This document shows positions 29,396 to 38,299 of a stretch of 64,000 nucleotides of DNA, piece after piece (the stretch's first letter is position 1; every line of letters begins with the position of its first letter). The stretch covers positions 26,890 through 90,889 of the forward strand of contig NZ_JPKG01000013.1 in assembly GCF_000735605.1 (NCBI RefSeq). Reading direction: 5' to 3'. A program made the translations under genes and the position numbers. The DNA comes from Allobosea sp. LC85 (GTDB taxonomy: Bacteria; Pseudomonadota; Alphaproteobacteria; Rhizobiales; Beijerinckiaceae). Under the pieces are notes generated by a model. The model searched no databases. It worked only from the letters and a program-made list of their open reading frames with translations, and had not been told where the DNA came from.

Positions 29396-30289
29396 ATGAC
29401 GACCAGAACTGACGATCGCCGCGAGACGCTGCCCGAGGCCCTGCCGGAGGCCTATGCGCATTGTGCCTCACTGGTTCGCCAGGCCGATCACGATCGCTAT
29501 ATCGCCAGTCTCTACGCGCCCGAGGCTATGCGGCCCGGCCTTTTCGCGCTCTACGCCTTCAGCCACGAGATCGCCAGGGTTCGCGCTGCGGTGAGCGAGC
29601 CGCTTCCCGGCGAGGTCAGGCTGCAGTGGTGGCGCGACCTGCTGGAGGGTGACGCCAAGGGCGAGGTGCATTCGCATCCTGTTGCCGCCGCGTTGCTCGA
29701 CACCATCCTGCATTACCGCCTGCCGATCGCGCCACTGACCGGGCTGATCGAGGCGCGCATCTTCGATCTCTATGACGACCCGATGCCCTCTCTCGGCGAT
29801 CTCGAGGGCTATGCCGGCGAAACGGCGAGTGCGCTCTTCCGGCTTGCGTCGATCATCCTGGCCGAGGGACGTGATCCGGGTGGCGCCGCGGCTTGCGGCC
29901 ATGCCGGCGTCGCCTATGCCCTGACCGGACTGCTGCGCGCTTTTCCCTGGCATGCGGCGGCTGGCCAGGTCTATCTGCCGGCGGAGATCCTCGCCCGCAA
30001 CGGCGTCATTCGCGACGACATCGTGCGGGGGCGTGGCGGGCCCGGCGTGCTCTACAGCCTGAAGGAACTGCGGGCGATCGCGCGCAAGCACCTCGCCAAG
30101 CTGCAGGAGCTGCGCGAGACGATTCCGCCTACGCTCGTACCGGCCTTCCTGCCGGTCGCACTGGTCGAGTCCTATCTGAAGAAGATGGAGCGCAACGGTT
30201 ATGACCCGTTCCGGAGCATCATCACGCTGCCGGCCTGGCAGCGGCAATGGATTCTCTGGCGCGCGGCCCGGAAGGCGATGCGGGGTTAG
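29396..30289 (+). CDS. Squalene/phytoene synthase-fold protein, NDUFAF6-like
   Basis: The 297-residue protein has the isoprenoid synthase fold. In the helix where catalytic phytoene synthases carry the first Asp-rich motif, this protein reads LYAFSHEIARVRAAVSEP, without the DxxxD aspartates, as in the NDUFAF6 group. A role as complex I assembly factor is therefore more likely than carotenoid synthesis, and no other carotenoid gene is nearby. Its stop codon TAG is the first three bases of a palindromic repeat that also looks like its terminator. Confidence 0.82.
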   Translation: MTTRTDDRRETLPEALPEAYAHCASLVRQADHDRYIASLYAPEAMRPGLFALYAFSHEIARVRAAVSEPLPGEVRLQWWRDLLEGDAKGEVHSHPVAAALLDTILHYRLPIAPLTGLIEARIFDLYDDPMPSLGDLEGYAGETASALFRLASIILAEGRDPGGAAACGHAGVAYALTGLLRAFPWHAAAGQVYLPAEILARNGVIRDDIVRGRGGPGVLYSLKELRAIARKHLAKLQELRETIPPTLVPAFLPVALVESYLKKMERNGYDPFRSIITLPAWQRQWILWRAARKAMRG

Positions 30290-30390
30290 ATCATCGGATC
30301 GGATATCGCATCCGGTCCGATGATCTAACCTTTTTGTGTTTGCATCGGCTTTCCCGAAAACCGCAATCCACTTTTCGGGCCGATGCTTTA
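30287..30390 (+). repeat. Two-hairpin palindromic repeat, copy A
   Basis: An ~104-bp element. Hairpin 1 (30286-30328) is a 19-bp arm pair with one G-T pairing around ATCGC and is followed by CCTTTTTG, so it reads as an intrinsic terminator. Hairpin 2 starts GCATCGGCTTTCCCGAAAA and closes with TTTTCGGGCCGATGC. It shares near-identical sequence with copies B and D and its orientation is the same. It starts on the TAG stop of the upstream gene. Confidence 0.85.
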
Positions 30391-30472
30391 ATTCGCAGGA
30401 GGGCGAGCGGGGCGTGGAAAACCCTCTCCTGGAAGAAGAGGGCAGGATGGATTGCCCTACGCCAAAGGCTCT

Positions 30473-31885
30473 CTACTCTGCCGCCTGCGCCGTAACGGCG
30501 CTGGCCCAAATGTCGAGATGCTCCTTCGCCCGTGCTGTCAGCGCCTGCTTGCGGGCGACGCTCTTGGCAGGGCCCTTCAGGCGCTTGCCATCCGGCCCCG
30601 TCTTGGGTGCGTCCTCGATATGCGGGAACAGGCCGAAATTGATGTTCATCGGCTGGAAGGAGCGCGGCCCCTCGTCGATGGTGACGATATGCCCGCCGGT
30701 GATGTGGTTGACCAGTGCGCCAAGCGCCGTCGTCGCGGGGGGGAGTTCGAGCGGGCGTCCGAGCCGTTCGGCTGCGGCCATGCGGCCCGTCAGCAGGCCA
30801 ATGGCGGCACTCTCGACATAGCCCTCGCAGCCGGTGATCTGTCCGGCGAAGCGCAGGCGCGTATCGGCTTTCAACTGCAGGGACGGAGAAAGCAGTTTCG
30901 GCGAGTTGAGATAGGTGTTGCGGTGGATGCCGCCTAGGCGGGCAAACTCGGCATTCTGCAGGCCGGGGATCATCCGGAAGATCGCGGCCTGTTCGCCATA
31001 TTTCAGCTTGGTCTGGAAGCCGGTCATGTTGAACAGTGTGCCGAGGGCATTGTCCTGACGCAACTGCACGACCGCATAGGCCTTCACCGTCGGGTTGTGC
31101 TTGTTGGTCAGGCCGACCGGTTTCATGGGCCCCCAGCGCAGCGTCTCGCGCCCGCGCTCGGCCATGACCTCGATCGGCAGGCAGCCATCGAAATAGGGCG
31201 TGCCCTCCCACTCCTTGAACTCGGTCTTCTCAGCCGCCAGCAGGGCATCGATGAAGGCCTCGTATTGGTCGCGATCGAGCGGGCAGTTGATGTAGTCGGC
31301 GCCGGTGCCGCCGGGCCCGGCCTTGTCGTAACGCGACTGGAACCAGGCCTGGTCCATGTCGATCGAGTCGAAATGGACGATCGGGGCGATGGCGTCGAAG
31401 AAGGCGAGTTCCGTCTCGCCGGTTAGGGACTTGATGCCCTCGGCGAGCGCCGGGGAGGTGAGTGGGCCGGTCGCGATGATGACATTGTCCCAGTCGGCCG
31501 GAGGCAGGCCGGCGATCTCGCCGCGTTCGATGGTGACAAGCGGGTGGGCTTCCAATGCGGCCGTGACCGCCTGCGAGAAACCGTCGCGATCGACTGCGAG
31601 CGCCCCGCCGGCCGGGACCTGATGGGCATCGCCCTTGGCCATGATCAGCGAGCTGAGCCGGCGCATCTCCCAATGGAGTTGGCCGACGGCGTTGGACGAG
31701 GAATCGTCCGAGCGGAAGGAGTTGGAGCAGACGAGCTCCGCCAGCCCCTCGGTCTTGTGCGCGTCGGTACCGCGAACGGGGCGCATCTCGTGCAGGACGA
31801 CCGGTACGCCGGCTTCCGCGATCTGCCAGGTGGCTTCAGAACCGGCGAGGCCGCCGCCGATGACATGGACTGGTTTCGTGCTCAT
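30473..31885 (-). CDS. trmFO: tRNA (uracil-54-C5)-methyltransferase, folate/FAD-dependent (TrmFO)
   Basis: Makes ribothymidine at tRNA position 54 using methylenetetrahydrofolate and FADH2. In the 470-residue protein the N-terminal FAD motif is [11 protein letters not shown], followed by LHEMRP and [12 protein letters not shown]. The catalytic cysteine region is in [14 protein letters not shown], and the C-terminal [23 protein letters not shown] and MNINFGLFP are hallmarks. It is a single gene between two repeat/terminator elements. Confidence 0.96.
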   Translation of the reverse strand: MSTKPVHVIGGGLAGSEATWQIAEAGVPVVLHEMRPVRGTDAHKTEGLAELVCSNSFRSDDSSSNAVGQLHWEMRRLSSLIMAKGDAHQVPAGGALAVDRDGFSQAVTAALEAHPLVTIERGEIAGLPPADWDNVIIATGPLTSPALAEGIKSLTGETELAFFDAIAPIVHFDSIDMDQAWFQSRYDKAGPGGTGADYINCPLDRDQYEAFIDALLAAEKTEFKEWEGTPYFDGCLPIEVMAERGRETLRWGPMKPVGLTNKHNPTVKAYAVVQLRQDNALGTLFNMTGFQTKLKYGEQAAIFRMIPGLQNAEFARLGGIHRNTYLNSPKLLSPSLQLKADTRLRFAGQITGCEGYVESAAIGLLTGRMAAAERLGRPLELPPATTALGALVNHITGGHIVTIDEGPRSFQPMNINFGLFPHIEDAPKTGPDGKRLKGPAKSVARKQALTARAKEHLDIWASAVTAQAAE

Positions 31886-31950
31886 GCCTGCGATGTGTCC
31901 GCAGGCGGGCCGAAGGTCAAGAGAGAGGCGTCTGTGACGCAGCCCTGAAA

Positions 31951-31982
31951 CGCAAAATGCCCGCCTGGGAGGAGGCGGGCAT
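31951..31982 (-). terminator. Rho-independent terminator of the DUF1127 gene
   Basis: On the minus strand an 11-bp perfect stem (AATGCCCGCCT / AGGCGGGCATT) with a 6-nt loop is followed by TTTTGC. It lies about 75 bp past the DUF1127 stop and ahead of trmFO, so the two leftward genes are separate units. Confidence 0.75.
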
Positions 31983-32055
31983 TCGCTCTTCGACCGGACC
32001 GCGGGGAGGACGCAGGCCCAGGAGAAACTTTAGTCTCGATAGGCGCGGACAGTCA

Positions 32056-32208
32056 TCAGGCAGCGTGCGAACGGGCGACGTACTGGATTTCCGAACGGGA
32101 CAGGCCGAGATCGTCCAGCTCGCGGTCGGTCAGACGCGACAGCTCACGGACGGTTTCGCGATAGCGAAGATAGGCGCGGATTTTAGCAGCAATCATGGTG
32201 ACGAACAT
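32056..32208 (-). CDS. DUF1127 small protein
   Basis: A 50-residue protein, MFVTMIAAKIRAYLRYRETV at the start, with the DUF1127 core ELSRLTDRELDDLGLSRSEI. The arginine-rich helical domain is typical of small regulatory proteins in alphaproteobacteria, some of which bind RNA and influence sRNA turnover and phosphate or stress responses. A clear Shine-Dalgarno AGGAG lies 8 bases before the ATG, and an intrinsic terminator follows. The gene is easily missed because of its length. Confidence 0.88.
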   Translation of the reverse strand: MFVTMIAAKIRAYLRYRETVRELSRLTDRELDDLGLSRSEIQYVARSHAA

Positions 32209-32658
32209 TGGCTTGGCTCCTGTGTGCCGGGGTCATTTCTGGCCCGACAACGATGAATTCGTTGTGCACTGCATATAAGGGAGGCTGCGTGCTAATTGCA
32301 GGGGCAGGATATCAGTTCCGTTATGCGATTTGCGCATGGCTATTTAACCAACCCTTTACATTTTTGCCACGCCCCGCGTCCGTTGCGTAGGAAACCATTA
32401 ACCAAGCAACGCTGACTGCCTAAATAATGTTCAATGACGGCTCTCCATCAAGTGCTGGATTCCAGGGTGGTTCAAAATTAGGCGGTATGCAGTGTCCTGC
32501 CATGCGCGCCTGACTCGAATCGGATGAACCCGGCACGGGCCGGTTTCCGCGGTGGTCACGCTTTTGCGTCAAGGTTTATGTTGCGCTGCAATGTCGCGGT
32601 TGCATCGCCGCCGCCGGGGCGCTGTGGCAGGCTGCGGCCGACGCTGGAGGAACTGCTG
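32209..32658. other. 450-bp intergenic region, locally AT-rich
   Basis: This gap separates the divergent DUF1127 and ceramidase-like genes. The stretch from about 32255 to 32450 is clearly richer in A and T than its surroundings, and TTATAT on the minus strand near 32275 could be a -10 element for DUF1127. No gene, repeat or structured RNA was recognised. Confidence 0.4.
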
Positions 32659-33330
32659 GTGCCGCCACAAGCGATCATGCCCGTTGGCTACTGCGAACGC
32701 GCCAGCCAGGCCTTCTGGGCCGAGCCGATGAACGCGCTCAGCAATGGCGCCTTTATCCTGGCGGCGATTGCAGGCCTTCTGCTCTGTCAGCGCTCGAGGC
32801 GACGCGACTGGCCGGCGGCCGCGCTGATTGCGCTTGTCTTGATGATCGGTATCGGCTCGTTCTTGTTCCACACCATGCCGCAGCGCTGGACGCTGCTGGC
32901 CGATGTGCTGCCGATCCAGTTCTTCGCGTTCTCCTATTTCGGGTTGGCTCTCGTTCGTTTCATGCGGGTGCGGCCTGCTGTCGCTGTCGGCGGTATACTG
33001 GCTTTCGTTCTCGCGTCCGTCCTGCTCGAGGCGGGGCTTGGCGCGCTGCTGCCGCCCGGCATGCGCGGCTCGGCCGGATATGTCTCCTTTGTGCTGGCGC
33101 TGTTTGGGGTCGCGTTCGCTGTGCGGAGGCGGAACGGGGGCGATCCCGCTGCAGGTCTGATCGGCCTCGCCGGGCTTGTCTTCGCGCTGTCGCTCACCTT
33201 GCGCACGCTGGACCTGGTTCTGTGCCAGGCCGTTCCCTCCGGCACGCATTGGCTCTGGCACCTGCTGAACGCATTGGTGCTCTATCTGTTGCTGCGTGCG
33301 GCGATCGAGCGGCCCTCGGCAAGCTTATGA
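32659..33330 (+). CDS. Ceramidase-family (CREST) membrane protein
   Basis: A seven-helix membrane protein of the alkaline ceramidase/CREST hydrolase family. Diagnostic pieces are PVGYCERASQAFWAEPMNALSN at the N-terminus, IGSFLFHTMPQRWTLLADVLPI with metal-site His and Asp, and GTHWLWHLLNALVLYLLL with two more histidines. Bacterial members are presumed Zn-dependent lipid amidases, but the substrate is unknown. The GTG at 32659 is chosen because GGAGG lies 8 bases upstream; the ATG at 32677 is an alternative. Confidence 0.8.
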   Translation: MPPQAIMPVGYCERASQAFWAEPMNALSNGAFILAAIAGLLLCQRSRRRDWPAAALIALVLMIGIGSFLFHTMPQRWTLLADVLPIQFFAFSYFGLALVRFMRVRPAVAVGGILAFVLASVLLEAGLGALLPPGMRGSAGYVSFVLALFGVAFAVRRRNGGDPAAGLIGLAGLVFALSLTLRTLDLVLCQAVPSGTHWLWHLLNALVLYLLLRAAIERPSASL

Positions 33331-33349
33331 TGCGATCTGACCGTTGCGG

Positions 33350-34300
33350 TCACGGTCCGCCTGTAACGGCGAAGGCCTCCTTCTCGGCCCGGTCAAGCAC
33401 CGCGTATTCGGCGGCCAGGAAATCAAGCAAGGCGCGGACGGATGGCAGGAGACCGCGCCGCGACGGAAACACGGCGTGGATAATGCCGGCGCGCGGCGCC
33501 CAGCGCGGCAGAACTTCAACCAGCGTTCCCGTTTGCAGATCGTCCTGGACCACCATCGTCGGGAGCTGGACGATGCCGACGCCCTGGAGGGCGGCAAGCC
33601 GCAGGGCGACCATGTCCTCGGTGACCAACCGGGGTGCGTGCCGGATGACGGCCGCGGCGCCGCTTGGTCCGCTGAGGCGCCATTCATGCTCCTGATGCGG
33701 ATCTCCCCAGGACAGGCTGGGCAAAGCGCTGAGGTCGGCCGGAACCAGAGGTCGCGAGAGGCCCTGCAGCACGCGCGGCGCTGCGACCAGCCGCTGCGTG
33801 CTCTCGGCCAGAACCTTCATCACCAGCTCGCTTTCCTCCAGTGGTGGGAAACGAACCCGGATGGCGATGTCGAAGCCTTCGTGAATGACGTCGACGCGCC
33901 GATTGGTGCTTTCCAGTCGCACCTCGACCCTGGGCCAGGCTGCGAGGAAGTGGGCGACCATGCCGCCGACCTGAAAATAGAGCACAGCTGACGGGCAGGC
34001 GACGCGCACGATGCCCTGAGGTGCGGCCCGCGCCCGCTCGATCGCTTCCTGTGCTGCGTCGACCTCGACCAGCATCGCGACGCAATGGCGATAATACTCA
34101 CGGCCGATCTCGGTGACGGCGAAGCGTCGCGTCGAGCGCTGCACGAGGCGCACGCCCAGTCGCTCCTCAAGCAGCGCCAGCCGGCGGCTCAGCCGCGAGC
34201 GCGGCATTCCCAGCGCCCGGGCTGCCGCGGCAAAGCCCTGATGGTCGACGACCTGAGCGAAGAAATAGAGATCGTTCAGATCCTGCACCGGATGCTCCAT
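33350..34300 (-). CDS. LysR-family transcriptional regulator
   Basis: The protein has 316 residues from the ATG at 34300. The N-terminal winged helix (LNDLYFFAQVVDHQGFAAAARALGMPRSRLSRRLALLEERLGVRL) is followed by the LysR co-inducer domain from about residue 90. It is divergent from the pirin gene with 113 bp between starts, the classical arrangement for a LysR protein and its target. The effector is not known. Confidence 0.92.
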   Translation of the reverse strand: MEHPVQDLNDLYFFAQVVDHQGFAAAARALGMPRSRLSRRLALLEERLGVRLVQRSTRRFAVTEIGREYYRHCVAMLVEVDAAQEAIERARAAPQGIVRVACPSAVLYFQVGGMVAHFLAAWPRVEVRLESTNRRVDVIHEGFDIAIRVRFPPLEESELVMKVLAESTQRLVAAPRVLQGLSRPLVPADLSALPSLSWGDPHQEHEWRLSGPSGAAAVIRHAPRLVTEDMVALRLAALQGVGIVQLPTMVVQDDLQTGTLVEVLPRWAPRAGIIHAVFPSRRGLLPSVRALLDFLAAEYAVLDRAEKEAFAVTGGP

Positions 34301-34301
34301 T

Positions 34302-34317
34302 GTCCTGCTGATAGGAC
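34302..34317. promoter_or_regulatory. Candidate LysR operator
   Basis: An inverted repeat, GTCCT-N6-AGGAC, lies directly ahead of the LysR start in the lysR/pirin divergent region. Position and symmetry fit an autoregulatory site; the arms are only 5 bp. Confidence 0.35.
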
Positions 34318-34413
34318 GCTGTAGCCAGATAATGCCGTCTACCGGCTGTTTTGTCTCGCTCATATTCTTCTGGCCAACGCAACGCCTTTGCAGTGCTCCC
34401 AAGGAGAAACGCA

Positions 34414-35295
34414 ATGAGAAAGGTTCTCGGGGTCTTCAGCAGCCCCCACCCCCATTGGATCGGGGATGGCTTTCCCGTCCGTTCGATGTTCTCGCATGCC
34501 GGCCAGGGCGAGCATGTCAGCCCGTTCCTGCTGCTCGATTATGCCGGGCCGGCACAGTTCGCGCCGGCCGCTCAGCCCCGTGGTGTCGGCACGCACCCGC
34601 ATCGCGGCTTCGAGACGGTGACCATCGTCTATCAGGGTGAGGTCGAACATCGCGATTCAACCGGCAAGGGCGGTTTGATCGGCCCCGGCGACGTGCAGTG
34701 GATGACGGCGGCGTCAGGAATCCTGCATGAGGAGTTCCACTCGGAAGCCTTTACCCGCAGGGGCGGCACGCTCGAGATGGTTCAGCTCTGGGTCAACCTC
34801 CCGGCCAAGGACAAGAGCGCACCTCCCGGCTACCAGACGCTGCTCGACAAGGAGATCCCTGCCGTGAAGCTGTCCGATGGGGCAGGCACGCTCAGGGTGA
34901 TCGCGGGCAATTACCAAGATCATGTCGGGCCGGCGCATACCTTCACGCCCATCAATATCTGGGACCTTCAGTTGCAGCGCGACGGGGCAACCTCGCTCGT
35001 CCTGCCGGAAGGCCACACCCTCGGCGTCGTCGTGCTGCGCGGCAACATCCTGATCAACGGCGCGGACAAGGCGCGGGAAGCACAGTTCATCCTGTTCGAC
35101 CGGCTTGGCGGCGAGGTGACCCTCGAGGCCGACAGCGACGCCGCGGTGCTGATCGTCAGCGGCGCGCCGATCGACGAGCCGGTCGCCATGCATGGTCCCT
35201 TCGTCATGAACACGGTCGAGGAGATCCGTCAGGCGATGCTCGATTTCCAGAGCGGCCGGTTCGGCGCCATCCCGCAGGCCGCGGACGGGCGCTGA
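34414..35295 (+). CDS. Pirin-family protein
   Basis: Bicupin pirin of 293 residues from the ATG at 34414, which follows an excellent AAGGAG site. The N-terminal cupin carries the metal-binding set in GTHPHRGFETVTIVYQGEVEH and the later SGILHEEF with His and Glu. Some pirins have quercetinase activity and others act as redox-dependent regulators; this one cannot be assigned. It is probably the first gene of an operon with the two YcaC-type hydrolases downstream. Confidence 0.92.
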   Translation: MRKVLGVFSSPHPHWIGDGFPVRSMFSHAGQGEHVSPFLLLDYAGPAQFAPAAQPRGVGTHPHRGFETVTIVYQGEVEHRDSTGKGGLIGPGDVQWMTAASGILHEEFHSEAFTRRGGTLEMVQLWVNLPAKDKSAPPGYQTLLDKEIPAVKLSDGAGTLRVIAGNYQDHVGPAHTFTPINIWDLQLQRDGATSLVLPEGHTLGVVVLRGNILINGADKAREAQFILFDRLGGEVTLEADSDAAVLIVSGAPIDEPVAMHGPFVMNTVEEIRQAMLDFQSGRFGAIPQAADGR

Positions 35296-35388
35296 GACAG
35301 GAGGCTCCGGATGTCCGCGCCGGGGCCATTCCTGGGGGGGCGGCGCAATCGCCGCCCAGATTGCGGAACCTCAAGACCAGCAAGGATC

Positions 35389-36021
35389 ATGACAATGACC
35401 AAGCCCTATACGCGCCTGGACAAGGACAATGCTGCGGTGCTGCTTGTCGACCATCAGGCGGGCCTGCTGTCGCTCGTTCGCGATATCGGCCCTGATCAGT
35501 TCAAGAACAACGTTCTGGCGCTTGCCGACCTCGCCAAATACTTCAAACTGCCCACCATCCTGACGACCAGTTTCGAGGACGGTCCGAACGGACCGCTGGT
35601 TCCTGAGCTGAAGGAGATCTTCCCCTCGGCTCCCTTCATCCCGCGTCCGGGCCAGATCAACGCCTGGGACAACGAGGATTTCGTCAGGGCCGTCAAGGCG
35701 ACCGGGCGCAAGCAATTGATCATTGCGGGCGTGGTGACCGAGGTCTGCGTGGCATTTCCGGCGCTTTCCGCGTTGGCCGAAGGCTACGACGTCTTCGTCG
35801 TGACCGACGCCTCGGGCACCTTCAACGAGATCACCCGGCACTCGGCCTGGAACCGTATGTCGGAAGCGGGCGCGCAGCTGATGACCTGGTTCGGCGTCGC
35901 CTGCGAACTGCACCGCGACTGGCGCAACGATGTCGAAGGTCTGGGAGCGCTCTTCGCCAACCACATTCCGGACTATCGCAATCTGATCTCCAGCTACAGC
36001 ACGGTGAAGGCTTCGAAGTGA
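35389..36021 (+). CDS. Isochorismatase-family hydrolase, YcaC-like (copy 1)
   Basis: Cysteine hydrolase of 210 residues. The catalytic Asp21 is in [10 protein letters not shown] and the nucleophile Cys120 in [15 protein letters not shown]. The stretch [24 protein letters not shown] is highly characteristic of YcaC. The natural substrate of YcaC is not established. In-frame ATGs occur at 35389 and 35395. It lies 93 bp after the pirin gene and is followed by a second family member 44 bp downstream. Confidence 0.9.
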   Translation: MTMTKPYTRLDKDNAAVLLVDHQAGLLSLVRDIGPDQFKNNVLALADLAKYFKLPTILTTSFEDGPNGPLVPELKEIFPSAPFIPRPGQINAWDNEDFVRAVKATGRKQLIIAGVVTEVCVAFPALSALAEGYDVFVVTDASGTFNEITRHSAWNRMSEAGAQLMTWFGVACELHRDWRNDVEGLGALFANHIPDYRNLISSYSTVKASK

Positions 36022-36065
36022 CGGGCCTCTCAACCGCATCAACTCCAGATCACACGAGGACAGCC

Positions 36066-36755
36066 ATGAGCGCCTTTGCGAATATCGCGAACTTCAACGG
36101 CCAGCGGCCGGTCATCGATCCGAACGATGCCGCGATGCTGCTGATCGACCATCAGAGCGGGTTGTTCCAGACCGTCGCGGACATGCCGATGACCACGCTG
36201 CGCGCCCATGCCGCTGCGCTGGCCAAGATGGCTACACTGAGCAAGATGCCGGTGATCACCACGGCGTCGGTGCCGCAGGGTCCGAACGGCCCGCTGATCC
36301 CCGAGATCCACCAGAATGCGCCCCACGCGAAATATGTGGCGCGTCGCGGCGAGATCAACGCCTGGGACAATCCGGACTTCGTCGCTGCGGTGAAGGCGAC
36401 CGGACGCAAGACGCTGATCATCGCCGGCACCATCACCAGCGTCTGCATGGCCTTCCCGAGCATCAGCGCGGTTGCCGATGGCTACAAGGTCTTCGCGGTC
36501 ATCGATGCCTCCGGCACCTATTCGAAGATGGCGCAGGAGATCACGCTTGCCCGTGTCGTCCAGGCCGGGGTCGTGCCGATGGACACCGCGGCCGTCGCCT
36601 CGGAGCTGCAGCAGACCTGGCATCGCGACGACGCCCAGCAATGGGCGGAGGTCTACACCAGGGTCTTCCCGCCCTATCAGCTCCTCATCGAGAGCTACAT
36701 GAAGGCGCAGGAGGTCGAGAAGAACCAGGAGCAGCTCGACTCGCAGCGCGGCTGA
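36066..36755 (+). CDS. Isochorismatase-family hydrolase, YcaC-like (copy 2)
   Basis: A 229-residue paralogue of the gene upstream, with Asp28 in [10 protein letters not shown] and the nucleophile Cys127 in [15 protein letters not shown]. It shares the [19 protein letters not shown] stretch but differs across most of the C-terminal half, so the duplication is old. The C-terminus carries an extra charged helix ([16 protein letters not shown]). Confidence 0.9.
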   Translation: MSAFANIANFNGQRPVIDPNDAAMLLIDHQSGLFQTVADMPMTTLRAHAAALAKMATLSKMPVITTASVPQGPNGPLIPEIHQNAPHAKYVARRGEINAWDNPDFVAAVKATGRKTLIIAGTITSVCMAFPSISAVADGYKVFAVIDASGTYSKMAQEITLARVVQAGVVPMDTAAVASELQQTWHRDDAQQWAEVYTRVFPPYQLLIESYMKAQEVEKNQEQLDSQRG

Positions 36756-36837
36756 CGCCGTCAACGCCGGGTGGTGCGCCTCTTGGCGCCCGCCCGGCAG
36801 CTTCAGTCGTTTCGCTCCAGGCCGCGGCCAACCAGTC

Positions 36838-36940
36838 TAGACCATCGGGCCGGATCTCGTATCCGGTCCGATGATATGACCTTTTGTGCTTGCATCGGCT
36901 TTCCCAAAAACCGCAATCCACTTTTCGGGCCGATGCCTTA
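36838..36940 (+). repeat. Two-hairpin palindromic repeat, copy B
   Basis: Same architecture and orientation as copy A: hairpin 1 (ATCGGGCCGGAT ctcgt ATCCGGTCCGAT core) then CCTTTTGTG, then hairpin 2 (GCATCGGCTTTCCC ... CGGGCCGATGC). Its last bases (TTA on the plus strand) form the TAA stop of the leftward SH3 remnant. Confidence 0.85.
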
Positions 36941-37317
36941 GCCGCCGTCCTCGCGCAGGAATTTTCCCCGGACCCAGCCCGTGCGGCCGTTGTAGCGAAC
37001 CTTGCACCATCGTCCGGCCTGAGCAGCGCGTAGCTGCTTCAGGCTCATTCGCTGCCACTCCGTGAAAGATGGCGCGCCGGTGCAGCCGAGATTCTGCAGC
37101 AAGCGGCCATCGGACGGAATCACGCCCGTTCTGGCGGCGGACGGTTTGGGGGCGGGGCGCAAGGCGGGGCATCATTCCCGGCAATGCCGGTAACGGCTCA
37201 GAAATCCGGGCCCGCTGCTTCGGGCCTCGCCGGCATGACCGGCGAGCAGATGCCGACCAGGCAGGCGAACAGTGCCGAGCGAGTTTTGCCGATGATACGG
37301 CGCCTGGCCCCAAGCAT
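36938..37317 (-). pseudogene. Decayed SH3-domain envelope protein
   Basis: From the ATG at 37317 the minus strand encodes a secretory-looking N-terminus (TRSALFACLVGICSPVMPA) that stops at a TGA at 37198-37200 after 39 codons. Reading through that stop and shifting one frame near 37165-37175 gives IPSDGRLLQNLGCTG and a bacterial SH3 end, RWCKVRYNGRTGWVRGKFL. Both parts fit one short exported SH3 protein of the kind common in Hyphomicrobiales, broken by a nonsense codon and a frameshift. A sequencing error is a possible alternative for one lesion. Confidence 0.55.
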
Positions 37318-37341
37318 CCCGCAGCTCCCGCGGCGAGAACT

Positions 37342-37977
37342 CTAGTAAAGTCGCGATTTGTACCCCTCAGCGAGATTCGCTTCGGCCTCAGCCACCCCAA
37401 TCGCCTTGGTCTGCTCCGCCACGATGCGGCCGAGCGAAGGGAAGCTGTGACGCGGGACCTGCATCGCGGGATCCCAGAGCTTTGAGCGGATCAGCGCCTT
37501 CCCACAATGGAAGTAGGCTTCGTCGATCTCGACCAGCATGCCGGTGACCGGGGTGCGCTCCTGCACGGTGGAGGGTTCGAGCAGACCCTGCTCGCGCGTC
37601 ACCGTGGCGCGGCCATTCACCCGCAGGGTCTCGTTGATGCCGGGCACCATGAAGACCAGGCCGATACCGGGTGACGCGAGGATGTTGCCAAAGGTGTCGA
37701 CCCGGTTGTTGCCACGCCGGTCCGGGATCAGCAGGGTCCTGTCATCGAGGACCCTGACGAAGCCGGCCGCATCGCCGCGCGGACTGGCATCGGCGCCACC
37801 TGTGCCATCGCCGCTGGCGATGACCAGGAAGGGCGAGAGCGCAATGAAGTCGCGGCAGAACTGATCGAGATGTTTCAGCACCTTGCTCTCGGCGATCGGA
37901 TTGACCGGGCCGATATGGGTCCGCAGTTCAATCGCATCCTCGATCAACGCTGCCGGCTCGGTGGCTGTCGCAGTCAT
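37342..37977 (-). CDS. PPOX-class FMN-binding protein (MSMEG_1061-like)
   Basis: The 211-residue split-barrel flavoprotein is of the pyridoxamine 5'-phosphate oxidase superfamily. FVRVLDDRTLLIPDRRGNNRVDTFGNILASPGIGLVF is the characteristic FMN-binding region, and the C-terminal HCGKALIRSKLWDPA is typical of the MSMEG_1061-like group. The reaction is unknown. The ATG at 37977 is preferred to upstream codons that would read into repeat copy C. Confidence 0.88.
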   Translation of the reverse strand: MTATATEPAALIEDAIELRTHIGPVNPIAESKVLKHLDQFCRDFIALSPFLVIASGDGTGGADASPRGDAAGFVRVLDDRTLLIPDRRGNNRVDTFGNILASPGIGLVFMVPGINETLRVNGRATVTREQGLLEPSTVQERTPVTGMLVEIDEAYFHCGKALIRSKLWDPAMQVPRHSFPSLGRIVAEQTKAIGVAEAEANLAEGYKSRLY

Positions 37978-38042
37978 GAAGTCTCTCGCCTCCTGAATGA
38001 TGTCATCAACGTCACCGGCTGATCGACCGATTGCCGCGCACG

Positions 38043-38150
38043 CTAGAGCATCGGACCGAAAAGTGGAATCCGGTTTCCGGAAAAATCCGATGCTCAAACA
38101 AAGAGATAGATCGCCCATCCTGCGTCCGAACGGACGCACGGCGATCTAGC
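38043..38150 (-). repeat. Two-hairpin palindromic repeat, copy C (inverted, diverged)
   Basis: Minus-orientation copy. The GCATCGG ... CCGATGC hairpin resembles the other copies, but the partner hairpin has entirely different arms (AGATCGCC with TGCGTCCG aa CGGACGCA and GGCGATCT), still perfectly self-complementary in its core. It lies ~65 bp upstream of the PPOX gene start. Confidence 0.75.
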
Positions 38151-38299
38151 GTTAGACATCGAATGGCACCATCGCTGGCGGGGCGGCTGGATGCATGGCG
38201 GGTGTGCTTAACCAGCGATACAGGCGATGCTCGTGTTGATGTTTCCTCAGAGCGGTTGCTGGAGCCCAGGGTTCCTGATCGGGCCTCCGGGGCCGCTCC

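Noticed and set aside
29396..30289. Carotenoid or hopanoid pathway gene (phytoene/squalene synthase)
   Set aside because: The first Asp-rich catalytic motif is missing and the context is secDF plus an Mth938 protein, which fits the NDUFAF6 group better.
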